Below, in pieces: positions 26,495 to 35,548 of a stretch of DNA of 64,000 nt; the stretch's first letter is position 1; each line of letters opens with the position of its first letter. The notes under the pieces are model-generated. The model was not told the DNA's origin, searched no databases, and saw only the letters and a list, made by a program, of their open reading frames with translations. The position numbers were made by a program, and so were the translations under genes. Source of the DNA: Moraxella nasibovis (GTDB lineage: Bacteria > Pseudomonadota > Gammaproteobacteria > Pseudomonadales > Moraxellaceae). Where the stretch lies: the NCBI RefSeq assembly GCF_029581575.1, contig NZ_CP089975.1:1736001-1800000 (forward strand), written 5' to 3'.

Positions 26495-28936
26495 ATGTCT
26501 GAACAAAACTTTGAAAACGAAATTATTGAAGGCTTGATTGGTGGCAGAGCAATTTTGTTTACTGGAGCTGGTTTTTCTGTTGGAGCAATAAATCTAGAAG
26601 GTAGGTCTCCTGTAATGGCAAGAGGGCTTTCCGCTAAAATTGCAGAATTAATTTCTGTTGAGGAAGATAAAGAAGATTTGGGTTATGTGTCAGATAAATT
26701 AATATCTCATCACAAAGAAAAAATACCTGCTTTAATAGAGCTTTTGAAAAAAGAATACAGCATCAAAGAAAGTAGCGAAGAACAAAACCTATTTGCATCC
26801 ATTGATTGGCGTAGGGTTTATACCACAAATTATGACCAAGTTTTTGAAATGGCACTAAAAAGCAATGGAAAGCCATATACTTCTATTGATATGGATATGA
26901 AGACCGCTAATTATATCCAACAACAAAATACTTGTATTCACATCAATGGATTTATAGATAACCTAAAAGAAAGTGATTTGGATGGAAAATTTAAATTATC
27001 AAATTCATCTTATGTTTCTCCCGATGGTTTTTTAGAATCTGATTGGTATGGATTATTCAAAAGAGATTTGGATAATAGTTCAATTATTTTATTTGTTGGC
27101 TACTCCCTATACGATTTAGATATTGAAAAAATTTTATTTTCAAAAAATGAAGTATTTCAAAACAAAACATATTTTATAGTTGGAGAAAATTGCAATGAGA
27201 GACAAGTATACAAACTATCAAAATACGGAAAAGTAATTAAAAAAAATTATGATTTTATATCACAAATTATTAAAAATAACAGAAATATAATATCCAATAA
27301 TGATAAATATATTGTATCATCTTTTGATTTATGCAGTTTTTCTGACTATGAAGATAAGTATTTTTCTGATGATGATATTAAGGATTTCTTGGTACATGGC
27401 AAGCTAAATAAGATGGCAATAAAGAATTCTGTTCTCGATGAAAATTTTGATAAATATGCTATTTACAGAGAAGATATTGATAATGTAGTTGATGCATTAA
27501 GCAACAATGATTATGATATTGCTATTGGTACCAGTGAATTTTGCAATGGAAAAAGTGTTTTTTGCGAGCAATTATCTATCATTGCTACAAGTCAGAATTA
27601 TCATGTTTATATCGCCAATGAACATTTCGAATATTTTTATGACGATTTATCGTTCATAAATAAACAATCTGGAAAAGTTCTTGTAATTATTGATGATTAT
27701 ATAAGGTATAAAAATGAAATAAAAGATTTCATAAAAATAAAATCCAAAAATATTAAATTATTTTTAACAGCCAGAACATCAGAAAATATAAAATCATTCA
27801 ATGACATTGGCATAGATAGATATTATAGCTTGGATTTAGATTACCTAAAAATTGGGGAAATCAATCAACTTGTATCTATATTTAATGGCTTGGGTGTGTG
27901 GGGTGCTAATGCCAATTTAACAGACTTAAAAAAGCTTCAAAGAATCAAAGATAACTACGAAAGTCAAATATCTTTAGCTTTGTCTGATATTTTAAACTCC
28001 GAAGTTGTTAAAAATAAAACCAAAAATATACTAAGCGAAGTATTTAATGTTTTTAGTAGAAAAACAATATTTCATATATGTTTTTTTAAAGTTGTAGGAA
28101 TAAATTTGGACAAAGATTTATTGGATGAGATTATTCAGAATAAGGAAATTTACGACAGTTCAAAAATTAACAACAAATACTTTTTATCATTATTTTCAAA
28201 TGAAAAGAATGTTATTTCTGGAAAATCAAGCATCTTTTGTGCTTGGATTATTAAAAATTTCTTTAATCCCAGGGAAATAATGAACGAAATGCACACTTTA
28301 GCCAAATATTTCGATACACGAAGAAGAGATTTTTATAATAGTTATCAAAGAGATAAGATTTTTAAATCTGTTTTGAGATTTTCTTTTATCGAAAGAATAT
28401 TACCCGAAAGTGGAAAAAGAGATAATTTAAAATACTACTATGATAAATTAAAGAATGATATTGATTGGCTAAAATATGACCCTCATTTTTGGCTTCAATA
28501 TGCAATGGCTTTCATGACATTTCCAGATAAATATGACGAAGCTCAAAATTTCCTAGACCAAGCATACTCTTTGGCTGATAAAAAAATAGGGTATTCTATT
28601 GATAATATACACAATCAACAAGCTAGATTGTTTATAAAACAAGCTAGACAAAATTCTGATGGAAAAATCTGTTTTGATTTTTTTAAGAAGGCACATAATT
28701 TATTGAGACAAACACCAAATGATGTCTACAAGTACAGACAAATGAAAGAGTATCATGAGTTATACAAGGATAGATTTCATATCTTGAGCAAAGAAAATAA
28801 AAAAGATTTTTTAAATCTAATTAAGCAATCTATTAAATCACTTGAGATGCAAATAAACAGTCAATTTGACCCTCATTTGGATTTGTTAATTAATACATTA
28901 CACAAAATTACTTCACAAAATACAAGTAAGGAGTAA
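26495..28936 (+). CDS. SIR2-domain protein with STAND-like NTPase and TPR-like C-terminus, probable anti-phage defence
   Basis: This 813-residue protein has a complete N-terminal SIR2-like NADase module: FTGAGFS (residues 22-28), TTNYD (110-114), His149 in CIHING and FVGYSLYD (200-207). A P-loop-like region follows, with GTSEFCNGKS (345-354; Ser at the first Gly of the Walker A) and a Walker B-like VLVIIDDY (395-402), then LFLTARTSE. The last 250 residues are helical and TPR-like (WLQYAMAFMTFPDKYDEAQNFLDQA, parts WLQYAMAF and YDEAQNFLDQA). This order matches SIR2-STAND defence proteins of the Avs5/DSR kind, which deplete NAD+ on infection. AGAGGA precedes the start. The gene is extremely A/T-rich: the 60 bases from 27241 hold seven G or C. 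It lies between acnD and prpF, against all operon logic. Domains are seen; defence is inference. Confidence 0.8.
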   Translation: MSEQNFENEIIEGLIGGRAILFTGAGFSVGAINLEGRSPVMARGLSAKIAELISVEEDKEDLGYVSDKLISHHKEKIPALIELLKKEYSIKESSEEQNLFASIDWRRVYTTNYDQVFEMALKSNGKPYTSIDMDMKTANYIQQQNTCIHINGFIDNLKESDLDGKFKLSNSSYVSPDGFLESDWYGLFKRDLDNSSIILFVGYSLYDLDIEKILFSKNEVFQNKTYFIVGENCNERQVYKLSKYGKVIKKNYDFISQIIKNNRNIISNNDKYIVSSFDLCSFSDYEDKYFSDDDIKDFLVHGKLNKMAIKNSVLDENFDKYAIYREDIDNVVDALSNNDYDIAIGTSEFCNGKSVFCEQLSIIATSQNYHVYIANEHFEYFYDDLSFINKQSGKVLVIIDDYIRYKNEIKDFIKIKSKNIKLFLTARTSENIKSFNDIGIDRYYSLDLDYLKIGEINQLVSIFNGLGVWGANANLTDLKKLQRIKDNYESQISLALSDILNSEVVKNKTKNILSEVFNVFSRKTIFHICFFKVVGINLDKDLLDEIIQNKEIYDSSKINNKYFLSLFSNEKNVISGKSSIFCAWIIKNFFNPREIMNEMHTLAKYFDTRRRDFYNSYQRDKIFKSVLRFSFIERILPESGKRDNLKYYYDKLKNDIDWLKYDPHFWLQYAMAFMTFPDKYDEAQNFLDQAYSLADKKIGYSIDNIHNQQARLFIKQARQNSDGKICFDFFKKAHNLLRQTPNDVYKYRQMKEYHELYKDRFHILSKENKKDFLNLIKQSIKSLEMQINSQFDPHLDLLINTLHKITSQNTSKE

Positions 28937-28941
28937 TCAAA

Positions 28942-30108
28942 ATGCAAACCCCAATCCCAGCCACTTATATGCGTGGTGGCACATCAAAAGGCACATTTTT
29001 TAATTTGGCGGATTTGCCCGAGCCTTGCCAAGTAGCAGGGCAAGCACGAGACTTGATTTTACTCCGTGTCGTGGGCAGTCCAGACCCCTACGGCAAGCAG
29101 ATTGACGGACTGGGCAACGGCTCATCAAGCACTTCCAAAGTCGTGATTATCTCACCTTGCACGGACGGCACGCACGATGTCAATTATCTGTTTGGACAAG
29201 TGGCGATTGATAAGGCGATGATTGATTGGTCGGGCAACTGTGGCAATTTGACAGGGGCGGTCGGCTCATTCGCTATTTTTAATGGCTTGATTGATAAAGC
29301 AAAAATCCCCGAAAATGGCATTTGCACCGTCAAAATTTATCAAGAAAATATCTTTAAGACCATCATCGCCTATGTACCCATCAAGGACGGAGCGGTGGTA
29401 GAAACGGGCGATTTTGAGCTGGACGGCGTAACCTTCCCCGCGAGCGAAATCAAAATTGAATTTATTGACCCTGTGGACGACACGGGCGAGATGTTCCCCA
29501 CAGGCAATTTAAAGGATACTTTGACCGTGCCTGATGTGGGCGAATTTGAAGTTACGATGATTAACGCAGGCATTCCCACGATATTTTTGTACGCTCACGA
29601 GCTTGGGCTTTCAGGCACAGAAAGGCAAGCCGACATTAACACGAATGGCGAAATTCTCGCCAAATTAGAAAAAATCCGTGCTTACGGTGCGGTCAAAATG
29701 GGCTTAATTGATGATGCCAAAGAAGCAGTCAGCCGTCAGCACACACCCAAAATCGCTTGGGTTGCACCGCCTACCGACTATGTCGCATCCAGTGGCAAAA
29801 CCGTCAAAGATGATGACATTGACCTTTTGGTGCGGGCGATGAGTATGGGACAACTGCACCACGCAATGATGGGGACGGCAAGCGTGGCGATTGGCACGGC
29901 AGGGACGATTGTTGGGACGATTGTCAATGATGTGGCAGGTGGTAAGGCGTTGAACGAAGTTACTTTTGGACACCCGTCAGGCATGCTTACTGTTGGTGGG
30001 CAATCTGAATGCGTGAATGGCAAATGGGTTGCTCGTAAAGTATCTATGAGCCGTTCGGCAAGAAGGCTTATGACCGGACAAGTATGGGTGCCTGCCGATA
30101 GTTTTTAA
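28942..30108 (+). CDS. prpF: 2-methylaconitate cis-trans isomerase PrpF
   Basis: PrpF converts 2-methyl-trans-aconitate, the product of AcnD, to 2-methyl-cis-aconitate. It is a 388-residue protein with the diaminopimelate-epimerase-like fold. TYMRGGTSKGTFF near the N-terminus, DGLGNGSSSTSKVVI and CGNLTGAVG are the conserved parts, and FGHPSGMLTVGG lies near the C-terminus. Its AAGGAG ribosome binding site overlaps the last codons and stop of the SIR2 gene, so it is presumably read from the same transcript. Composition returns to that of the other prp genes from the first codon. Confidence 0.95.
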   Translation: MQTPIPATYMRGGTSKGTFFNLADLPEPCQVAGQARDLILLRVVGSPDPYGKQIDGLGNGSSSTSKVVIISPCTDGTHDVNYLFGQVAIDKAMIDWSGNCGNLTGAVGSFAIFNGLIDKAKIPENGICTVKIYQENIFKTIIAYVPIKDGAVVETGDFELDGVTFPASEIKIEFIDPVDDTGEMFPTGNLKDTLTVPDVGEFEVTMINAGIPTIFLYAHELGLSGTERQADINTNGEILAKLEKIRAYGAVKMGLIDDAKEAVSRQHTPKIAWVAPPTDYVASSGKTVKDDDIDLLVRAMSMGQLHHAMMGTASVAIGTAGTIVGTIVNDVAGGKALNEVTFGHPSGMLTVGGQSECVNGKWVARKVSMSRSARRLMTGQVWVPADSF

Positions 30109-30243
30109 CCACCCCACCCCATCAAGCAGCATTTTCCAAGCTGGCGAGCATTCCAAGCCCAAAGATACTTGCACATCAGCTTGGCAAATGGCACGCCATC
30201 AAACACCCAAACGCACATATTTTTTATTCTTTTGAGTGCAATA

Positions 30244-30272
30244 CTGGCATTTTTTTCATAACATGATAAAAT
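30244..30272 (+). promoter_or_regulatory. Promoter of the PBP1A gene
   Basis: CTGGCA and the extended -10 TGATAAAAT are separated by 17 bases, about 50 bases upstream of the start codon. Confidence 0.4.
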
Positions 30273-30321
30273 GGCACATCTTATTCATAAAAATTCGCCT
30301 TTGATGGCAAGCTAAGACACC

Positions 30322-32751
30322 ATGACAAAGACCACTTCAAACGCCAACAACATCTCGTTATTACCCATTCTTTTGCGCATTCTTGGCGCCATCGTTGCCT
30401 TGATTTTAATTTTGGTGCTTGCTTTTCCCATCGGCTTTTATGGCATGGCGATGTATTTGCAGCCAAATCTGCCTGATCTTAAAAACATCGACACCAGCAA
30501 ATTTGAAATGCCCTTGCAGATCTATACGGCGGATAATAAGCTCATCGGTCAGTATGGCAACCGCTTTTCAATGCCCGTGACTTATGAGCAAATTCCAAAA
30601 CAGCTGATCAATGCCTTCTTAGCGGCTGAGGATTCTAGCTTTTTTGAGCACAGTGGCATCAGTGTTAAAGGCATTGGGCGTGCCTTGACCGAAGTGGTCA
30701 CCAATGATGACACCCAAACTGGTGGCTCGACCATCACCATGCAGGTCGCCAAAAACTACTTTTTGAGCGCAGAACGCACCCTAGACAGAAAGCTGACTGA
30801 GCTTTTCATCGCTCGTAAAATTGAAAATGAGATGAGCAAAGATGAAATCTTAACCTTGTATGTCAATAAGATTTATCTGGGTGAAGGTGCTTATGGTGTG
30901 GCTGCGGCAGCACGAAAGTATTTTAGTAAGACCTTAGATGAGCTGACGATCGCTGAGATGGCGATGATTGCAGGTTTGCCAAAAGCCCCTTCTGCTTACA
31001 ACCCTGTGGTCAATCCTGAACGAGCTTTGATTCGCCGAAATTGGATCATCGGGCGTATGTTGGAGGACGGGCACATCAGCCAAGCTGAGCATGATGAGGC
31101 GGTCCAAGCACCCATCGGTCTGCATCTGTATCGTGAAAAGCTTGATTTGAACATGCCTTATTTGGCGGAAATGGCCCGTAATAGTCTGGTCGAGAAGTAT
31201 GGCGAATCAGTCATGGACAGCGGCTGGCGTGTGCAAATGACTGTCAGCAGCGATGAGCAAATCGCCGCCGAGCAAGCACTCATCGCAGGACTTCGAAATT
31301 ATGACACTCGTCATGGTAATGGCTGGCAAGGCGCAGAAGCCGAATCTGGTGACTTAAATAATTTCCTTAATTATGACAACATGTATCCTGCGCAGGTTAC
31401 CAAAGTAACAGGCAGCGGCTTTGAGGCGAAAATCCAGTCTGGCGACACCATTCAAGTCGCTTGGTCTGGCGGCATGAATTGGGCTCGCCGCTTACTGGAA
31501 CCCGGTAAGACAGGCGGCTATTTTAGCGCTCCAAGCCAGATGGTGCAGGTGGGCAACATCGTGCGCGTCACACCACTCAACGAAGAAAAAACCGCTTGGC
31601 GACTGACACAGCCACCTTCCATTCAGGGTGCTTTGGTCTCTATCCACCCTGAAAACGGTGCGGTGCGTGCATTGGTTGGTGGTTTTAATTTTAACCACAG
31701 TAAATTCAACCGTGCCACCCAAGGCTATCGCCAACCCGGCTCTATCATCAAGCCACTCATCTATGCTGCCGCCTTGGAAACAGGCAAATTTACCCCAAGC
31801 AGCCTCGTGTCTGACGCTGCCATCAGCATTGGCGGCTGGCAACCTAAGAATGCCGATGGCAGATATACTGGCGACATGCCAGTGCGCCGTGCGCTCGCCC
31901 TATCAAGAAACACGCCATCGATCCGACTGCTGCGTGCCACAGGACTTGACTACGCTCGCCAGACGCTTGACATGATGGGGCTTGAAAAAGAGCGCCTGCC
32001 AGCGACATTGGCACTGGCACTGGGTGCGGCAGATGCTACGCCACTGCAGATGGCGACTGGTTTTGCCACTTTGGTCAATGGCGGTCATCGTGTGCAGCCC
32101 TACTTTATCGAGCGCATTTATGATTTTAATAATCAAACCATCTTTCAGGCAAACCCTGTCCAAGCCTGCGCTGTGTGCTTTAATGAAGCCTTGGACAAGC
32201 TGAACGCATCCGTCGCCAAATCTTTTGAAGAAAGCAAAAATCAAGCCACAGACACCACCCAGACCGAGCCAGCCTTTGATACAAAAGGCAGCACGCTACA
32301 CGACCGCTTACAACCCAAAACACCTGCCGTGTATGCCAACGCCCAGCAAGCCCCTCGTGTCATCAGCCAAAAAACCGCCTACGAGATGGCTGGCATGCTG
32401 CGTGAAGTCATTACAAGTGGTACAGCAAGAAAAGCCTTGGCGCTTGGTCGCTCAGATGTGGGCGGCAAGACAGGTACCACCAACCAAGCCAAAGATGCAT
32501 GGTTTGCTGGCGTGCACCCGACCAGCGCAACGATCGTCTGGGTGGGCTTTGACAACCCTGCACCGATGGGCGCCAATGAGTATGGTGGCGTGGCAGCCCT
32601 GCCCATCTGGATGAGCTTTACTCGTGAGCAGCTGCGTGGCACGCCTGTGCGCTGGGTCTCCGCCAACGACCGCTCAAAGGCTGAGAAAGAGACTCAGCAC
32701 ATCATCAATCTCACCGATGATGTGCCATCAGGTCAAAAAATCACCAATTAA
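30322..32751 (+). CDS. mrcA: Penicillin-binding protein 1A
   Basis: This bifunctional peptidoglycan synthase is anchored in the inner membrane by one helix at about residues 14-42. The GT51 glycosyltransferase domain shows AAEDSSFFEHSG with the catalytic Glu and GGSTITMQVAKN. The transpeptidase domain has RQPGSIIKP with the acyl-enzyme Ser, SRNTPS as SxN and GGKTGTTN as KTG. An OB-like insert lies between the two domains. The length of 809 residues is normal. The ribosome binding site is weak. A strong terminator follows. PonA is the same protein under another name. Confidence 0.96.
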   Translation: MTKTTSNANNISLLPILLRILGAIVALILILVLAFPIGFYGMAMYLQPNLPDLKNIDTSKFEMPLQIYTADNKLIGQYGNRFSMPVTYEQIPKQLINAFLAAEDSSFFEHSGISVKGIGRALTEVVTNDDTQTGGSTITMQVAKNYFLSAERTLDRKLTELFIARKIENEMSKDEILTLYVNKIYLGEGAYGVAAAARKYFSKTLDELTIAEMAMIAGLPKAPSAYNPVVNPERALIRRNWIIGRMLEDGHISQAEHDEAVQAPIGLHLYREKLDLNMPYLAEMARNSLVEKYGESVMDSGWRVQMTVSSDEQIAAEQALIAGLRNYDTRHGNGWQGAEAESGDLNNFLNYDNMYPAQVTKVTGSGFEAKIQSGDTIQVAWSGGMNWARRLLEPGKTGGYFSAPSQMVQVGNIVRVTPLNEEKTAWRLTQPPSIQGALVSIHPENGAVRALVGGFNFNHSKFNRATQGYRQPGSIIKPLIYAAALETGKFTPSSLVSDAAISIGGWQPKNADGRYTGDMPVRRALALSRNTPSIRLLRATGLDYARQTLDMMGLEKERLPATLALALGAADATPLQMATGFATLVNGGHRVQPYFIERIYDFNNQTIFQANPVQACAVCFNEALDKLNASVAKSFEESKNQATDTTQTEPAFDTKGSTLHDRLQPKTPAVYANAQQAPRVISQKTAYEMAGMLREVITSGTARKALALGRSDVGGKTGTTNQAKDAWFAGVHPTSATIVWVGFDNPAPMGANEYGGVAALPIWMSFTREQLRGTPVRWVSANDRSKAEKETQHIINLTDDVPSGQKITN

Positions 32752-33163
32752 GCCAACGGCTCAGCTAAGAAAAACGGTTAAACTCGGTTAAAATTTCATA
32801 CATATCATGGGGTGAATCATTCTCGCCCCATGATTTTTATCACACGACCACACCGAACCAAAAATACGATGCAGTCTTGCAAGGATGAATCGCAATCTCC
32901 CTAGGCATTTATGGTAAATTTTGTGTTAATTTTAACATTCTTTGTTTAAAGTCCTATGTTTAAAATCCTATAAGCGCAGCCTCACCCCATCTTTCATCAA
33001 CGCTCACTTTAAACTCAGCCAATCTGAATCATAACCATCTTTTAAACACAGTAAAACAAATTTATCAAGCAAATCATCGCACATCATGGTAAGATAGGAA
33101 CATACGCAGGACGCGCATCAGAAAAGGAAATATTCTTAGTTTTAACAACACAAAGGAACGACC
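32752..33163. other. Intergenic region between the PBP1A gene and dapF
   Basis: No gene is seen. After the terminator the sequence is A/T-rich, with an imperfect tandem pair TTTAAAGTCCTATG and TTTAAAATCCTATA near 32945-32975 and a possible extended -10 TGGTAAGAT at 33087-33095 for dapF. The dapF ribosome binding site AAGGAA closes the stretch. Confidence 0.45.
32804..32838 (+). terminator. Terminator after the PBP1A gene
   Basis: A perfect 9-bp stem ATCATGGGG/CCCCATGAT with a 13-base loop is followed by TTTT. Confidence 0.75.
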
Positions 33164-34063
33164 ATGCTTATTGAATTTACCAAAATGCACGGACTAGGGA
33201 ATGACTTTATGGTCATCGACCTAGTAACTCAGCGTATGAATCTAACCACTGATTTGGTGCGTCTGCTTGCTGATCGTCATGTGGGCGTAGGCTTTGATCA
33301 GCTGTTGATTGTTGAGCCACCCAGCCGCCCTGATGTGGATTTTAAATATCGTATTTTTAATGCTGACGGCACAGAAGTCGCCCAATGTGGCAACGGCGCA
33401 AGATGCTTTGCGTCATTTGTACAAGCTCGCAAACTCTCCTTTAAACAACGCCTGCGTGTAGAGACCGCCAGTGGTATCATCACACTATCCACCGACCGCT
33501 ACGGCTGGGTGCAGGTAGATATGGGCAAGCCAAAATTTGAACCCCACGAGATTCCATTTGCCCCACAAGCCATCACCAAAGTTGGCAACTCTTATCGCCT
33601 AAATGTCGATGGCACGCCTGTTCAGCTCTACATCGCCAATATGGGCAATCCGCACGCCGTCATCAAAGTAGATGATGTTTTGACCGCCGATGTGGAAAAA
33701 TTAGGCAAAGCCATTGAAAATCACCCTGCTTTCCCTGAGCGTGTCAATGTCGGCTTTATGCAAGTCATCAACCAACGCCACATTCGCCTGCGTGTCTATG
33801 AGCGTGGTGTCGGCGAAACCCAAGCTTGTGGCACAGGTGCGTGTGCCGCTGTCGCAACCGGTATTCGTGAGGGCTGGCTTGATGAGGGCGTGGATATCAG
33901 AGCTCAATTATACGGTGGCAGTCTGGCGATTCGCTGGCAAGACGGCTATTCTGTGATGATGACAGGACCGACAGCCTTTGTTTTTGAAGGGGTGTTCAGC
34001 CCAGATGGACTTGCCGCCCAAGCAGGGATTAACCTTAGCCCTAATGAGACGGACGATTATTGA
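33164..34063 (+). CDS. dapF: Diaminopimelate epimerase DapF
   Basis: DapF converts LL- to meso-diaminopimelate for lysine and peptidoglycan synthesis. Both catalytic Cys regions are visible: QCGNGARCF and the C-terminal [23 protein letters not shown] at the N-terminus is standard. At 299 residues it is somewhat longer than the E. coli enzyme, with the surplus at the C-terminal tail. AAGGAA precedes the start. xerC lies downstream in the same direction, as in many gammaproteobacteria, but with a repeat-laden gap. Confidence 0.96.
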   Translation: MLIEFTKMHGLGNDFMVIDLVTQRMNLTTDLVRLLADRHVGVGFDQLLIVEPPSRPDVDFKYRIFNADGTEVAQCGNGARCFASFVQARKLSFKQRLRVETASGIITLSTDRYGWVQVDMGKPKFEPHEIPFAPQAITKVGNSYRLNVDGTPVQLYIANMGNPHAVIKVDDVLTADVEKLGKAIENHPAFPERVNVGFMQVINQRHIRLRVYERGVGETQACGTGACAAVATGIREGWLDEGVDIRAQLYGGSLAIRWQDGYSVMMTGPTAFVFEGVFSPDGLAAQAGINLSPNETDDY

Positions 34064-34089
34064 TTAAGTGGTTTGTCCATTAAATGATC

Positions 34090-34138
34090 GTCAAGCCAAA
34101 ACTTGACAATGAATATGGGGCGAAAGATTTTTCGCCCC
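34090..34138. repeat. Two hairpins after dapF
   Basis: GTCAAG-N6-CTTGAC (34090-34107) is followed by GGGGCGAAA-N4-TTTCGCCCC (34117-34138). The second has no T tract and looks more like a dispersed palindrome than a terminator, though it may act as one or protect the dapF mRNA end. Confidence 0.55.
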
Positions 34139-34176
34139 TGCAATGCCATAAAAATCCTGCATCATTGGTAAAGCAA

Positions 34177-34253
34177 TGTAGGTTGGGTTGAGGCACGAAA
34201 CCCAACAAAATCAAAGAGTTACACTAAAAATAGTAGGCTTTGCCTACCCTACA
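34177..34253. repeat. MITE-like palindromic element upstream of xerC
   Basis: Outer inverted repeats TGTAGG and CCTACA enclose two inner palindromes, GTTGGGTT-N9-AACCCAAC and GTAGGC-TTT-GCCTAC. A piece of the same sequence, TAGGTTGGGTT, recurs at 48563-48573. There is no coding capacity. Confidence 0.55.
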
Positions 34254-34336
34254 CGACTGATCTTACCAAACCCAACCCACAAAACTGATAACTTTGCCAT
34301 TAAACCACCCCATCATCAGCCCCAAAACCAACCACC

Positions 34337-35338
34337 ATGCGACTCAACAGCCTACTTGCCAAACTTACCCCCACCGAAAAGCCCATCCCATCACAGGCGG
34401 ATTTACCCAAGAATTGGGCGGTCGCACAGGCATGGCTTGATGATTTGTCCTTGCAAAATTATTCCGAACACACCATCACCGCCTACACCACCGCCCTGAT
34501 GCGATTGATGAATTTCATTGAGCAAGACATACGACTGCAAGGCGACTATCTGGCGTTTGACCATAAGGATTTGAGCCGATTTTTGGTATTAAGATTGGAA
34601 AAAGATGGCATTAAGGCAATCAGCGCCAAACAAACGCTCTCTGCCATTCGTAAATTTTATGCTCATTTGATTAAAATCGGCAAAGCCGCACACAACCCCA
34701 CCACAGGCTACCGCCTAAAAGCCGAGCCCAGAGCCTTGCCCAAAGTCGGCGATGTGGATATGATGGCTCAGCTACTGGATCAGCCCATGCCAGATGATGC
34801 CGCCAAAGCTCGGCTATGGATACGAGACAGAGCGATGTTTGAACTGATGTACAGTAGCGGACTTCGTTTATCGGAGCTTGCCAGTCTTGATGTCAATGAC
34901 ATTGACCTGACGGCAGGGGTAGTCAAAGTGCTGGGCAAAGGCAATAAAATGCGTCTTGTCCCTGTGGGCAAAAAAGCCATTGACGCCATCAGCATCTACC
35001 TGCCCCACCGAGACCTATGGCAGGAAAATACTGACGCCCTATTCATCAGCGAGCGACATGGCACACGCCTAAGCACCAGAGCCATACAGCTTCGTTTAAA
35101 GGTCTGCGCCACCAATGCAGGCATCGCCCAAAATCTACACCCCCACCTACTTCGGCACTGCTTTGCTTCACACATACTGTCTGCCAGTGGCGATCTGCGT
35201 GCGGTACAAGAAATGCTCGGACACACCGACATCAGCACCACGCAGATTTACACCCAAGTGGATTTTAGCACGCTAACCAAAGTCTATGACAAAGCCCACC
35301 CAAGAGCAGTGTCTCGTGTGCTAAAATATGAGAAGTAA
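34337..35338 (+). CDS. xerC: Tyrosine recombinase XerC
   Basis: XerC resolves chromosome dimers at dif together with XerD. The N-terminal SAM-like domain ends near residue 130. The catalytic domain has Arg in SSGLRLSEL, Lys in GKGNKMR, the HLLRHCFASH box, LGHTDIS and the Tyr nucleophile in TTQIYTQVDF. The 333 residues include an N-terminal extension of about 25 residues relative to the E. coli protein; the start has no clear ribosome binding site, so a later start is possible. Position after dapF supports XerC over XerD. Confidence 0.9.
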   Translation: MRLNSLLAKLTPTEKPIPSQADLPKNWAVAQAWLDDLSLQNYSEHTITAYTTALMRLMNFIEQDIRLQGDYLAFDHKDLSRFLVLRLEKDGIKAISAKQTLSAIRKFYAHLIKIGKAAHNPTTGYRLKAEPRALPKVGDVDMMAQLLDQPMPDDAAKARLWIRDRAMFELMYSSGLRLSELASLDVNDIDLTAGVVKVLGKGNKMRLVPVGKKAIDAISIYLPHRDLWQENTDALFISERHGTRLSTRAIQLRLKVCATNAGIAQNLHPHLLRHCFASHILSASGDLRAVQEMLGHTDISTTQIYTQVDFSTLTKVYDKAHPRAVSRVLKYEK

Positions 35339-35492
35339 AATTCACATTCATCAAAACAAAACTTATCCCCAAAATCTGTGGATAACTGTGTGGAAAAACA
35401 GTACTTTTATCGGCACACCCTTTATTTTATCAAGCATTGTTCGTACTGTGATTTTTATTCATCGACTGTGGATTCATCAGAATCTTTTAATC

Positions 35493-35523
35493 AAAAAAAC
35501 CACCCTGCCAAATGACAGGGTGG
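35493..35523 (-). terminator. Terminator after fetA
   Basis: On the minus strand CCACCCTG pairs with CAGGGTGG, and a run of seven T follows. Confidence 0.8.
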
Positions 35524-35548
35524 GTGGAGAAAACTTAAGAAATAACAA

